From JAMCRM01 sp041685075 (GTDB lineage Bacteria; Acidobacteriota; Terriglobia; Bryobacterales; Bryobacteraceae), in contig JAWLGN010000148.1 of assembly GCA_041685075.1 (NCBI GenBank), positions 1-13,103 of the forward strand: a stretch of DNA of 13,103 nucleotides, read 5' to 3'. The translations under genes were made by a program, and so were the position numbers. Every line of letters begins with the position of its first letter. The stretch's first letter is position 1. The notes beneath the pieces were generated by a model that worked only from the letters and a program-made list of their open reading frames with translations, made no database searches and was not told where the DNA came from. Below, in pieces: positions 6,803 to 13,103 of this stretch.

Positions 6803-7516
6803 TCAGGCGCGGCGTGCTTGCGGGCCGCCGCGCGCGGCCTCGATCTCTTCCATGACGCGCGCCATCTCCGCCGCGGGGTCGGAGGCGCGGGTGATCTGGC
6901 GGCCCATCACCAGGTAATCCGCGCCGTCGCGGATAGCCTCGGCGGGCGTGGCCACGCGCTTCTGATCGCCCTTGGCGGCGCCGGGCGAGCGCACCCCGGG
7001 GGTCACCAGGATGGCCTCCGCTCCCGCCAGCCTGCGCACCGCGGCCACCTCCAAAGGCGAGCAGACCACGCCGTCGATTCCCGCCTCCATGGCCTTGCGC
7101 ACCCGCATGGCCACCAGTTCCGAGCAGGCCACAGGGTAACCGAGGTCCGCCAGGTCGCTCTCGTCGAAGCTGGTGAGCACCGTCACGGCCAGCAGCTTCA
7201 GCGGGGATCCCTCGCGCCCCGCCGCCGCCGCGCGCATCACCGGCACGCTGCCGTGCACGGTCAGAAAGCGCACCCCCGTGCGCGCCACCTGGGCTACCGC
7301 GCGCTTCACCGTCTCCCCGATGTCGTAAAACTTCATGTCCAGGAAGACGTCCTTGCCCTGCGCTACGAGTTCCCGGACAAAGTCCATACCGGCGGCGGCG
7401 TAGAGTTCCATCCCGACCTTGTAGAAGCCCGCTCCGGCTCCCAGCCGCTCGACCAGGGCGCGCGCCTCGGCGGCGGATTCCACGTCCAGCGCCACGATGA
7501 TGGGGTTCGTCTTCAT
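6803..7516 (-). CDS. pyrF: Orotidine 5'-phosphate decarboxylase
   Basis: A 237-residue type 1 OMP decarboxylase, the last step of de novo UMP synthesis (OMP to UMP plus CO2). The catalytic charged network is intact: K33 in FYKVG and D60-K62-D65 in LDMKFYDIGETV. The phosphate-binding segment VTPGVRSPGAAKGDQKRVATP and YLVMGRQIT are also typical. The ATG at 7516 overlaps the selD stop (ATGA at 7513-7516), indicating translational coupling. An Ala/Arg-rich tail (about 228-237) follows the last conserved helix. Its place between selD and DUF72 has no obvious pathway logic. Confidence 0.96.
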   Translation of the reverse strand: MKTNPIIVALDVESAAEARALVERLGAGAGFYKVGMELYAAAGMDFVRELVAQGKDVFLDMKFYDIGETVKRAVAQVARTGVRFLTVHGSVPVMRAAAAGREGSPLKLLAVTVLTSFDESDLADLGYPVACSELVAMRVRKAMEAGIDGVVCSPLEVAAVRRLAGAEAILVTPGVRSPGAAKGDQKRVATPAEAIRDGADYLVMGRQITRASDPAAEMARVMEEIEAARGGPQARRA

Positions 7517-8529
7517 ATCAGCCGTACAGGCGTCTCCTGGTTCGCTACAACGCGCCCGACACGATAGGCGCCCGGGTGCGCGGCGAGGAACAGCGCCGCA
7601 TCGCGCGCGGGCATGGCGGCCAGCAGCCCGCCCGAGGTCTGCGGGTCGTAGAGCAGGTCTTCCACTTCGGCGGGAATTTCGCGCGTCTTCTCCACCGCGC
7701 AGCCAGCGAATTCGCGGTTGTTCTTCAACCCGCCCGGCACGGCGCCCTGCCGCGCGTACTCCAGCGCGCCGGGAAGAAACTCCACGGCATTCACCGTGAT
7801 TTCGAGCGTGACGCCGCTCGCGATGGCCATCTCGCGCGCGTGGCCGACGAAACCGAAACCGGTGACGTCGGTGGTGGCGTGCACGTCGAGATCCATCATG
7901 CGCTCGCAGGCCGCGCGGTTCAACTCCAGCATGGAAGCGACGGCCGCTTCCACGTCCGCCGGGTCGGCGATGCCGCGCTTGAGCGCCGTCCCCACCACGC
8001 CCGTGCCGATGCGCTTGGTGAAGACCAGCTCGTCGCCGGGGCGCGCACCGCCATTGGTCCGCACGTGCCTGGGATGCACCACGCCGGTCACCGCGTAACC
8101 GAACTTGATCTCGTCGTCGTTCACGCTGTGACCGCCCACCAGCGTGCAGTTGGCTTCGACCATCTTCTCCGCCCCGCCGCGCAGGATCTCTTCCAGGTCT
8201 TCCAGGTCGCCCTTGGCCGGATAGGCCAGGATGGAGAGCGCCGTCATCGGCCGCCCTCCCATGGCGTAGACATCGCTCAGCGAATTGGCTGCCGCAATGG
8301 CTCCGAAGGTGCGCGGATCATCCACGATGGGGGTGAAAAAGTCCACGGTTTGCACCAGCGCCAGGCTGTCGTCGATTCGATACACTCCGGCGTCGTCGCA
8401 GGCATCGAAGCCTACGATGAGGTTGTCATCCGGAATGCGCGGAATCGCGCCCAGCACCCTGTCCAAAACCTTTGGACTCAGCTTGGACGCTCAACCCGCG
8501 GCCTTAACATGAGCGGTCAGCTTTTTCAT
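7513..8529 (-). CDS. selD: Selenide, water dikinase (selenophosphate synthetase), itself a selenoprotein with Sec13 at TGA
   Basis: SelD makes selenophosphate from selenide and ATP, the selenium donor for selenocysteine and selenouridine. Standard ORF calling gives a protein starting at a TTG (8466) that lacks the catalytic N-terminus. Reading from the ATG at 8529 gives MKKLTAHVKAAG-TGA-ASKLSPKVLD. The in-frame TGA at 8491-8493 (codon 13) falls exactly where other SelD proteins have catalytic Cys or Sec (GAGCGCK in E. coli), followed by the essential Lys (K16). With Sec at TGA the protein is 338 residues, the normal length. Other landmarks: DACDDAGVY, TVDFFTPIVDDP, GGHSVNDDE, TDVTGFG, DPQTSGG. 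A TAA lies four codons before the ATG in frame, fixing the start. A SECIS-like stem-loop follows the TGA. The gene starts 15 nt after lpxI and overlaps pyrF. A weak TATGAT box (8544-8549) lies upstream. Confidence 0.93.
8447..8493 (-). promoter_or_regulatory. Bacterial SECIS-like element with its UGA (Sec) codon in selD
   Basis: Read on the minus strand, UGA (8491-8493) is followed 13 nt later by a perfect inverted repeat, GUCCAAA-GGU-UUUGGAC (8477-8461). It can also be drawn as a 6-bp stem with loop AGGUU, very like the AGGUCU loop of the E. coli fdhF SECIS, with the loop G residues about 21 nt after UGA. A lower stem is also possible: GCGUCC, directly after UGA, pairs with GGGCGC (8452-8447), continued by AGC/GCU with one bulged A. 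Bacterial SECIS elements bind SelB and sit immediately 3' of UGA inside the coding region, as here. Folding was done by eye. Confidence 0.75.
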
Positions 8530-8544
8530 ATCGCCGCATTACTA

Positions 8545-9369
8545 TCATAGCGGCGCATCGTCGCCAGGCGGGAAACCTGCGACCGCGATGCCGGCCTCTT
8601 CGGCGCGGGCGAGCATTTCCTCACGGTCGAGCATCAGGGTGCGTCCGGCTTCGACGGCCAGCGCCGTGGTTCCGGTCTCCTGCATCACAACCACAGTCTG
8701 GGTTCCGGTCACAGGCACATCGAAGAGCAGGTGGCGGCGGCGGCGGGCCACTTTCACCAGGGTGAGGGAGCGGCCGTTCACCAGGGAGGCGGCCCGGCGC
8801 AGCATGGCGTCGGTACCCTCCATGGCCTCCAGCGCCACGCAGGCGCGGTCGCAGATGGCCACGCTCTGTCCCAGGTCGAAGCCCGCCAGCGCGTTGGCCA
8901 CCCGCCGCCCGTATTCCACGTCGGCCTTTTCGGAAGAAGAGAAGCGCCGCCGCGTCATGGGCCCTTCATCGGCCAGCAGCGGCTTGAGCAGGGCGGTGGA
9001 ATCGACCAGCCGGATGCCTTCCTCGGCCAGTACGCGCGCCACGCCTCCAATCAGCCCGTCGGTGTTCTTGGATGGCAGGCTGGCCAGCAGCTTGAACAAC
9101 CGCCAGTCCGGCCGGATGGTGGAGTAGATGCTGGCGTGCTTCACCTGCCCGGCCATCACCAGCTCGGTGATGCCCTCCTCCCTGCAGATGTCGATGAGGC
9201 GGCCGAGCTGGCCGAGGGAGATCCAGTAGCAGCGCGCCGCCAGTTGCTCCACCGCCTGCGGCGCCTCTTCCCGGATGGCGATCGCCACCACCTCGTGCCC
9301 CAAACCCCGCGCGCTTTCAAGCGCCAGAATGGGGAAGCGGCCGTTGCCAGCGATCAACCCGTACTTCAT
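8545..9369 (-). CDS. lpxI: UDP-2,3-diacylglucosamine pyrophosphatase, LpxI type (DUF1009)
   Basis: A 274-residue protein with the LpxI landmarks: KYGLIAGNGRFP at the N-terminus, ITELVMAGQVKH, a central DGLIGGVARVLAEEGIRLVDS and the C-terminal domain start with DLGQSVAICDRACVALEAMEGTDAMLRR. LpxI hydrolyses UDP-2,3-diacylglucosamine to lipid X and UMP at the inner membrane face, replacing LpxH in many bacteria. Its place directly after lpxA (stop TAG followed at once by ATG) supports the assignment. lpxB, lpxC and lpxD are not in the window. The tail runs into the selD promoter/leader region. Confidence 0.93.
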   Translation of the reverse strand: MKYGLIAGNGRFPILALESARGLGHEVVAIAIREEAPQAVEQLAARCYWISLGQLGRLIDICREEGITELVMAGQVKHASIYSTIRPDWRLFKLLASLPSKNTDGLIGGVARVLAEEGIRLVDSTALLKPLLADEGPMTRRRFSSSEKADVEYGRRVANALAGFDLGQSVAICDRACVALEAMEGTDAMLRRAASLVNGRSLTLVKVARRRRHLLFDVPVTGTQTVVVMQETGTTALAVEAGRTLMLDREEMLARAEEAGIAVAGFPPGDDAPL

Positions 9370-10146
9370 CTACTTAATGACGCCCCGCTTCGAAGCGGCG
9401 ATGAAGTCCAGCAACTCTTCCACCTCGGCCGAAGGCAGCAACTCGGCGCGGATGCGCTCCACCGCCTGGGAGGTGTTCAGCCCCGCGCGCGTGAGCAGCC
9501 GCATGGCGGTTTGCAGCTTCTCGATGGACTGGGTTTCAAAACCGCGCCGCTCCAGCCCGACCTTGTTGGCGCCGTAGACCTTGATCTGCCGCTCGCTCAC
9601 GGTGTTGGAGAAGGGCATCACGTCCTGGGTCACCACGCTGTAGCCGCCGATGATGGAGTGGCGCCCCACGCGGCAGAACTGGTGCACGCCGGTGAAGGCG
9701 CCGATGACGGCCCAGTCCTCCACGGTGACATGCCCCCCGAGCGTCACCCCGTTGGCCAGCACCGCGTGGCTGCCCACGCGGCAATCGTGCGCCACGTGCA
9801 CGTAGGCCATCAGCAGGGTGTCGTCCTCAACCGAGGTGACCAGCCCGCCGCCCTCTGTGCCGCGGTGGATGGTGACGAACTCGCGGATGCGGTTGCGGTG
9901 GCCGATGCGCGTTTCGGCCCGCTCGCCGCGGTACTTCAAATCCTGGGAGGCCACCCCCACCGAGCAGTACGGGAAGAAGGTGTTGTCCTCCCCCACCCGC
10001 GTGGGGCCTTCCATGTAGACGTGGGCCATCAGGCGCGTGCGCGCGCCGATCTCCACTTCCGGACCGATGATGCAGTAAGGACCGATCTCGGCGTCCGGAT
10101 GGACGCCGGCCGCCGAATCGACGATGGCGGTAGGGTGTACGGGCAT
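9370..10146 (-). CDS. lpxA: Acyl-ACP--UDP-N-acetylglucosamine O-acyltransferase
   Basis: A 258-residue cytoplasmic acyltransferase, the first step of lipid A synthesis. The N-terminal two thirds are hexapeptide repeats forming a left-handed beta helix; the catalytic base is H120 in AYVHVAHDCRVG, matching E. coli H125. The block FVTIHRGTEGG and the C-terminal helical region from about residue 190 (KVYGANKVGLERRGF) are standard. It abuts fabZ upstream and lpxI downstream with TAG-ATG junctions and zero spacing. No ribosome binding site is needed if translation is coupled. No anomaly seen. Confidence 0.97.
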   Translation of the reverse strand: MPVHPTAIVDSAAGVHPDAEIGPYCIIGPEVEIGARTRLMAHVYMEGPTRVGEDNTFFPYCSVGVASQDLKYRGERAETRIGHRNRIREFVTIHRGTEGGGLVTSVEDDTLLMAYVHVAHDCRVGSHAVLANGVTLGGHVTVEDWAVIGAFTGVHQFCRVGRHSIIGGYSVVTQDVMPFSNTVSERQIKVYGANKVGLERRGFETQSIEKLQTAMRLLTRAGLNTSQAVERIRAELLPSAEVEELLDFIAASKRGVIK

Positions 10147-10614
10147 CTACACGGCTGCGGGCCGGCCGGCCGGCTCTTCTTCCTTGTCCGCCAGCTTGCA
10201 CATGACCTCGACCTCCGCCACCACCACACCATCCACGGTGGCGCGGCCGGCCATTTTGGCCACCGACGCTTTGCGCTTCACCACGCTCATTTCCATGCGC
10301 AGCGTGTCGCCCGGCACCACGGGCCTGCGGAAGCGCGCGTTCTCGATCCCCACCAGCAGCACCAGCTTGCGGTCGCGGTCCGGAATGCTCTTGAGCACCA
10401 GTACACCGGCGGCCTGCGCCATGGCTTCCACAATCAGCACTCCCGGCATCACGGGGTAGTCCGGGAAATGGCCCTGCAGGAACGCCTCGTTCTGGGTCAC
10501 GTTCTTGATGCCCACGACGCGCTCGGCATCCATCTCCACGATGCGGTCCACCAGCAGCATCGGGTAGCGGTGCGGCAGGATCCGGCGGATCTCGTTAATG
10601 TCCAAAACGGTCAT
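10147..10614 (-). CDS. fabZ: 3-hydroxyacyl-ACP dehydratase
   Basis: A 155-residue hot-dog-fold enzyme that dehydrates 3-hydroxyacyl-ACP in fatty acid synthesis. Catalytic residues are H49 and E63 in GHFPDYPVMPGVLIVEAMAQ; ILPHRYPMLLVDR at 12-24 is also a hallmark. fabZ next to lpxA is a widely conserved arrangement, since the two compete for the 3-hydroxyacyl-ACP pool. The C-terminus carries a short extra charged tail (KEEEPAGRPAAV). The ATG at 10614 is 10 nt from a perfect extended -10 box, with no Shine-Dalgarno, so the mRNA may be leaderless. It is the first gene of the lpxA-lpxI-selD-pyrF-DUF72 run. Confidence 0.97.
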   Translation of the reverse strand: MTVLDINEIRRILPHRYPMLLVDRIVEMDAERVVGIKNVTQNEAFLQGHFPDYPVMPGVLIVEAMAQAAGVLVLKSIPDRDRKLVLLVGIENARFRRPVVPGDTLRMEMSVVKRKASVAKMAGRATVDGVVVAEVEVMCKLADKEEEPAGRPAAV

Positions 10615-10623
10615 GAATGTGGC

Positions 10624-10629
10624 TATTAT
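10624..10629 (+). promoter_or_regulatory. Candidate -10 box for the M20 peptidase gene
   Basis: TATTAT ends exactly 7 nt before the GTG at 10637, the spacing expected for transcription starting at the first base of that codon. No extended TGn motif and no -35 are seen, so this is weaker than the opposing fabZ box with which it overlaps almost completely. Confidence 0.4.
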
Positions 10630-10633
10630 AACA
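10625..10633 (-). promoter_or_regulatory. Extended -10 promoter of the fabZ-lpxA-lpxI run
   Basis: Minus strand reads TGT-TATAAT, a perfect extended -10, ending 10 nt before the fabZ ATG. No -35 consensus is visible. The same AT-rich bases read TATTAT on the plus strand, in front of the M20 peptidase start. Confidence 0.6.
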
Positions 10634-10636
10634 GCC

Positions 10637-11776
10637 GTGGATCGCTTTCTCGCTTACGCACAATCACACCGCAAAGCCATTGTGGCGCTCATCAGGCAAC
10701 TGGTGGAGTGCGAATCTCCCAGCGACAACGCGCCGGCCGTAAACCGCTTCGTGGAGCTGGTATCGGACACGGTAGCGCCCTTCGCGCGCGTCCGTACGGT
10801 AGCGGCGCGCCGCTACGGCCGGCACCTGCTGTGCGAGTTCGCTCTTCCCGGCCGGCGCAAGTCCGGACAGGTCCTGGCGCTGGGCCACTCCGATACCGTG
10901 TGGGAGACAGGCACGCTGGCCGGTATGCCGTTCCGGGAATCGCAAGGCCGCCTGTGGGGTCCCGGGGTACTCGATATGAAGGCCGGGGTGGCGTTCTTCA
11001 TCTTCGCCATGCGCGCCCTGCGGGACCTCGACGTGCCGGTCTCCTCCAGGGTGTTGCTGCAGCTCAACTCCGATGAGGAAGTCGGGAGCGAGAGTTCCCG
11101 CGCGCTCACGGAAAAGAACGCCGCGCGCAGCAAGGCCGTGCTGGTGCTCGAACCGGGCACCGGTCGGGAGGGCCACCTCAAAACCGCCCGCAAGGGGGTG
11201 GGGAACTACACCGTCACGGTGCGTGGAAGAGCGGCGCACTCGGGCCTGGATTTCACCTCGGGAGCGAGCGCCGTGCTGGAACTGGCGCGGCAGATCGAGC
11301 GCATTGCCGGCTTCACGGACCTGCGCCGCGGCATTACCGTGAACCCGGGGGTGATCTCCGGCGGCACCCGCGTGAACGTGGTAGCGGCTGAAGCCCGCGC
11401 CGAGGTGGACCTGCGGATAGTGCGGCTGCGCGATGCCGCGGCTCTCGACCGCAAGTTCCGCGGCCTGCGTCCGGTGGACAAGCGTTGCACCATCGAAGTC
11501 GCGGGAGGGCTGAACCGGCCGCCCATGGAGCGCACTCCCGCCATCGTGGCGCTCTACCGCACCGCGCGGAAGCTGGCCGCCGAACTGGGCGTCGAACTCG
11601 AAGAATCGCTCAGCGGCGGCGGCTCGGACGGCAACTTCACCGCGGCCCTCGGGGTTCCCACCCTCGACGGCCTGGGGGCGGTGGGCGAAGGCGCCCATGC
11701 CCGCAACGAGAGCATCTTCGTCAACCGCATCGCCGATCGCACGGCCCTGCTGGCCAAGCTGGTGGCGGCGCTCTGA
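10637..11776 (+). CDS. M20-family metallopeptidase (carboxypeptidase G2-like)
   Basis: A 379-residue zinc hydrolase of the M20/ArgE/DapE/CPG2 group. Metal and catalytic residues are in place: H84 and D86 (LGHSDTVW), D113 (GPGVLDMKAG), E147-E148 (NSDEEVGS), E172 (VLEPG) and H354 (GEGAHARNE). The dimerisation lid domain spans roughly 185-295 (RKGVGNYTVTVRGRAAHSG onward). It resembles glutamate carboxypeptidases, but the substrate cannot be fixed. No signal peptide is evident, so it is probably cytoplasmic. The frame is open from ATG 10598, but that start and the ATG at 10613 lie inside or on the edge of fabZ on the other strand. The GTG at 10637 gives the natural N-terminus (MDRFLAYAQSHRKAIVALIRQLV) and sits 7 nt after a TATTAT box. 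Convergent with the next gene, 6 bp apart. Confidence 0.9.
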   Translation: MDRFLAYAQSHRKAIVALIRQLVECESPSDNAPAVNRFVELVSDTVAPFARVRTVAARRYGRHLLCEFALPGRRKSGQVLALGHSDTVWETGTLAGMPFRESQGRLWGPGVLDMKAGVAFFIFAMRALRDLDVPVSSRVLLQLNSDEEVGSESSRALTEKNAARSKAVLVLEPGTGREGHLKTARKGVGNYTVTVRGRAAHSGLDFTSGASAVLELARQIERIAGFTDLRRGITVNPGVISGGTRVNVVAAEARAEVDLRIVRLRDAAALDRKFRGLRPVDKRCTIEVAGGLNRPPMERTPAIVALYRTARKLAAELGVELEESLSGGGSDGNFTAALGVPTLDGLGAVGEGAHARNESIFVNRIADRTALLAKLVAAL

Positions 11777-11782
11777 ACCTCG

Positions 11783-12718
11783 TTACGTGGCGGGCGCGCG
11801 ACCCGGGACGCCGTACTTGCGCGTCAGCTCGGCGTCCTCGCCAATCTCATCGGTGAAGACCGGGTACATCCCCACGATCACGCCGTCAGTCGGTTTAATG
11901 TTGCCGAAGGCGAAGGAGAAGGCGCGGTCGACGGCGGCCGCATCCCTGCAGGCATGACCGGCGGCCAGAATCTTGTACGCCAGGCACGGCTTGCTCACCT
12001 CGCGGATGCGCGCGGCCATTCTCTGCGGATCGGAACGCACGAAGATGTAGGGCCCCCAGAGATCCTCCGAGAGAATCCTGCGCCGCTCTTCCGGCGTGCG
12101 GGTGAGGTAATAGAAGCACGCCATGTAGAAGTCGTTCTCCCAGCCGGCGTCCTCGAACTTTGCCAGGAAGTCCGGGTTGTGGGTGGAGATTCCGGCCATC
12201 GCGCCCAGGTCGTGGACGCGCTTGACGAAGTCGTGGATCGCCTCCTGCTTGCCGCTCCGGGTGAGCCTGTCGCTGACACCGCCGTGATGGCAGACGGCGA
12301 TGGGCTTGAGGGCCATGGCTTCCTGTAAGTTCCCCTGGGATTCCGACGTCAGCAGGATCCACTGGATGCGAGAGCCCCGCTCCCGCGCAGCGCGCAGACC
12401 GTCGCGCACCCGCGGGTTATAGTTCGACTGCCAGGTAGTGATGCCCTGCCGTTCACAGCGCAGGATGAACTCGGTGATGCGCTCGACGGTGAAGTACTCG
12501 AGCATGTGGCGGTCGAGCTTGGGGGTCCCATAGGAGTAGCCGCTTATGGGGTTGCTTCCGGCCACCAGCCGGGAGATTGTCTTATCCCCAATGCGCACGG
12601 AGGGCAGTTCCGCGGCCCGCGGTCCGCTGGCCCGCTGGGCGCCGCGCAGCGACGAAGCGGCCGCTGCCGGCAAACCGGCCGCGATGAACTCCCGCCGCCG
12701 GGCCGTTTTGTCCAACAT
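11783..12718 (-). CDS. Tat-exported TIM-barrel (aldo/keto reductase-like) protein of unknown function
   Basis: A 311-residue protein. The N-terminus has a twin-arginine signal: RRREFIAAGLPAAAASS (about 7-23), so it is predicted to be folded before export to the periplasm. The mature part begins near residue 38 with VRIGDKTISRLVAGSNP, like aldo/keto reductase starts, and continues with barrel-like segments GITTWQSNY (92-100), IAVCHHGGVSD (140-150), AGISTHNPD (175-183), CLAYKILAAG (245-254) and GVIVGMYP (279-286). The usual AKR catalytic tetrad is not obvious, so reductase activity is not claimed. I recall similar Tat-signal proteins in Solibacter-like and planctomycete genomes. The start is the ATG at 12718, with AAGGAG at 12730-12735; a GTG at 12730 overlaps that site and is less likely. 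A classical promoter lies upstream. Confidence 0.85.
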   Translation of the reverse strand: MLDKTARRREFIAAGLPAAAASSLRGAQRASGPRAAELPSVRIGDKTISRLVAGSNPISGYSYGTPKLDRHMLEYFTVERITEFILRCERQGITTWQSNYNPRVRDGLRAARERGSRIQWILLTSESQGNLQEAMALKPIAVCHHGGVSDRLTRSGKQEAIHDFVKRVHDLGAMAGISTHNPDFLAKFEDAGWENDFYMACFYYLTRTPEERRRILSEDLWGPYIFVRSDPQRMAARIREVSKPCLAYKILAAGHACRDAAAVDRAFSFAFGNIKPTDGVIVGMYPVFTDEIGEDAELTRKYGVPGRAPAT

Positions 12719-12729
12719 GGTGTGCAACA

Positions 12730-12735
12730 CTCCTT
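12730..12735 (-). promoter_or_regulatory. Shine-Dalgarno deciding the start of the Tat-exported protein
   Basis: AAGGAG on the minus strand, 11 nt before the ATG at 12718. The alternative GTG start overlaps this site, so the ATG is preferred. Confidence 0.6.
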
Positions 12736-12744
12736 ACAGCGGCC

Positions 12745-12773
12745 AGTGTAGGTGCTGCCCGGGCCGGCGTCAA
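12745..12773 (-). promoter_or_regulatory. Sigma-70-type promoter of the Tat-exported protein gene
   Basis: Minus strand: -35 TTGACG (12773-12768), 17-nt spacer, -10 TACACT (12750-12745). The predicted start point near 12738 leaves a leader of about 20 nt carrying AAGGAG. This is the only promoter in the window with a good -35, and its gene is the one with a clear Shine-Dalgarno. Confidence 0.6.
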
Positions 12774-12775
12774 CC

Positions 12776-12799
12776 GCCCGGCGCACCGCGCCGCCGGGC
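12776..12799 (-). terminator. Hairpin after the thioesterase gene, terminator-like
   Basis: An 8-bp perfect inverted repeat (GCCCGGCG 12776-12783, CGCCGGGC 12792-12799) with an 8-nt loop starts 4 nt after the thioesterase stop. No U tract follows. It directly precedes the -35 of the next gene's promoter. Confidence 0.45.
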
Positions 12800-12803
12800 G
12801 CCC

Positions 12804-13103
12804 TCAGGAGATACCGAACATGGCCCGGTACTTGGCCGGCATGCGGCAGGGCTTCAGGTCGCGGCCGCAGAAGACGTGGCGTGTCTCGCCGGTGGCGATT
12901 TTGCGGCCGTCGGCTGCCGCGCGCAGCTCGTAGCCGAAGGTCAACATGCGGCTGGAGACCTCCGCGATCCACGTCTTGATAATGACTTCTTCGTCGAAGC
13001 GCGCGGCGGAGGAGTACCGGCAGGAGGCTGCGGCCACCGCCAGCAGCACGCCGTCGCGCTCTTCCATCTCCTTGTAGCTGAAGCCGCGCGCCTTGCAGAA
13101 CTC
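12804..13103 (-). CDS. Acyl-CoA thioesterase, 4HBT / YbgC-FadM family (C-terminal 99 residues, partial)
   Basis: The frame is open to the right edge and begins EFCKARGFSYKEMEERDGVLLAVA, the central helix and following strand of YbgC-like hot-dog thioesterases. The conserved N-terminal strand and active-site Asp region expected in this family lie outside the window. The segment CRYSSAARFDEEVIIKTWI and the later TGETRHVFCGRDLKPCRMP, where these proteins usually read T-x-H-V-F-ID-x-x-x-KP, support the family. The substrate (acyl-CoA or hydroxybenzoyl-CoA) cannot be stated. An in-frame ATG at 13067 is internal, not the start. A hairpin follows the stop. Confidence 0.87.
   Translation of the reverse strand, partial: EFCKARGFSYKEMEERDGVLLAVAAASCRYSSAARFDEEVIIKTWIAEVSSRMLTFGYELRAAADGRKIATGETRHVFCGRDLKPCRMPAKYRAMFGIS

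Noticed and set aside
6068..7567. A 499-codon plus-strand open frame
   Set aside because: It is antisense to DUF72 and pyrF, with shadow-frame composition and no recognisable domain.
8466..8529. TTG at 8466 as the start of selD
   Set aside because: It removes the catalytic N-terminus; the ATG at 8529 read through TGA restores a full-length SelD with the motif in register.
8731..11076. A 781-codon plus-strand open frame across 8731-11076
   Set aside because: It is antisense to lpxI, lpxA and fabZ and very rich in His, Arg, Gly and Gln, typical of the shadow frame of GC-rich genes.
1..13103. CRISPR arrays, tRNA or rRNA genes, insertion sequences, phage or defence genes
   Set aside because: None could be seen; the only tandem array (3591-3770) lacks the repeat-spacer pattern of CRISPR.

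Overview
This 13.1 kb window is high-GC and densely coded, and looks like chromosomal sequence from an Acidobacteriota bacterium, probably near Solibacter/Bryobacterales. The clues are a VWFA-related gene of the type expanded in Acidobacteria, a Tat-exported TIM-barrel protein of a kind I associate with Solibacter-like genomes, and lipid A genes implying a Gram-negative envelope. Taxonomy is inferred from gene content only.

Layout. (1) 1-1367, minus strand: lutA and the start of lutB (lactate oxidation iron-sulfur proteins); lutB runs off the left edge. (2) 1438-3587, plus strand: a DUF721/DciA-family gene, gatC and gatA in one tight run; gatB is not here. (3) 3591-3770: a tandem array of 24-33 bp GC-rich units, most able to form hairpins, followed by a Mn-type superoxide dismutase (3796-4425) and a hairpin. 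(4) 4489-5680: a VWFA-related gene that appears multiply broken. (5) 5693-5984, minus strand: a small unrecognised gene, possibly frameshifted. (6) 6059-10614, minus strand: one compact run fabZ-lpxA-lpxI-selD-pyrF-DUF72, with abutting or overlapping genes. (7) 10637-11776, plus strand: an M20 carboxypeptidase-like gene, divergent from fabZ. (8) 11783-13103, minus strand: the Tat-exported protein and, cut by the right edge, a 4HBT thioesterase.

The most notable result is that selD is itself a selenoprotein gene. Simple ORF calling starts it at a TTG at 8466, but the true start is an ATG at 8529. Codon 13 is an in-frame TGA at exactly the catalytic Cys/Sec position, and a convincing bacterial SECIS-like stem-loop follows it. 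The organism should therefore encode SelA, SelB and tRNA-Sec elsewhere.

A second recurring signal is promoter architecture. lutA, the DUF721 gene, the VWFA pseudogene and fabZ each have an extended -10 box (TGnTATAAT or TGTTAGAAT) only 9-16 nt before the start codon, with no clear ribosome binding site. The M20 gene has a TATTAT box 7 nt before a GTG. This suggests leaderless or very short-leader transcripts, in contrast to the Tat-exported gene, which has a classical -35/-10 promoter and a Shine-Dalgarno.
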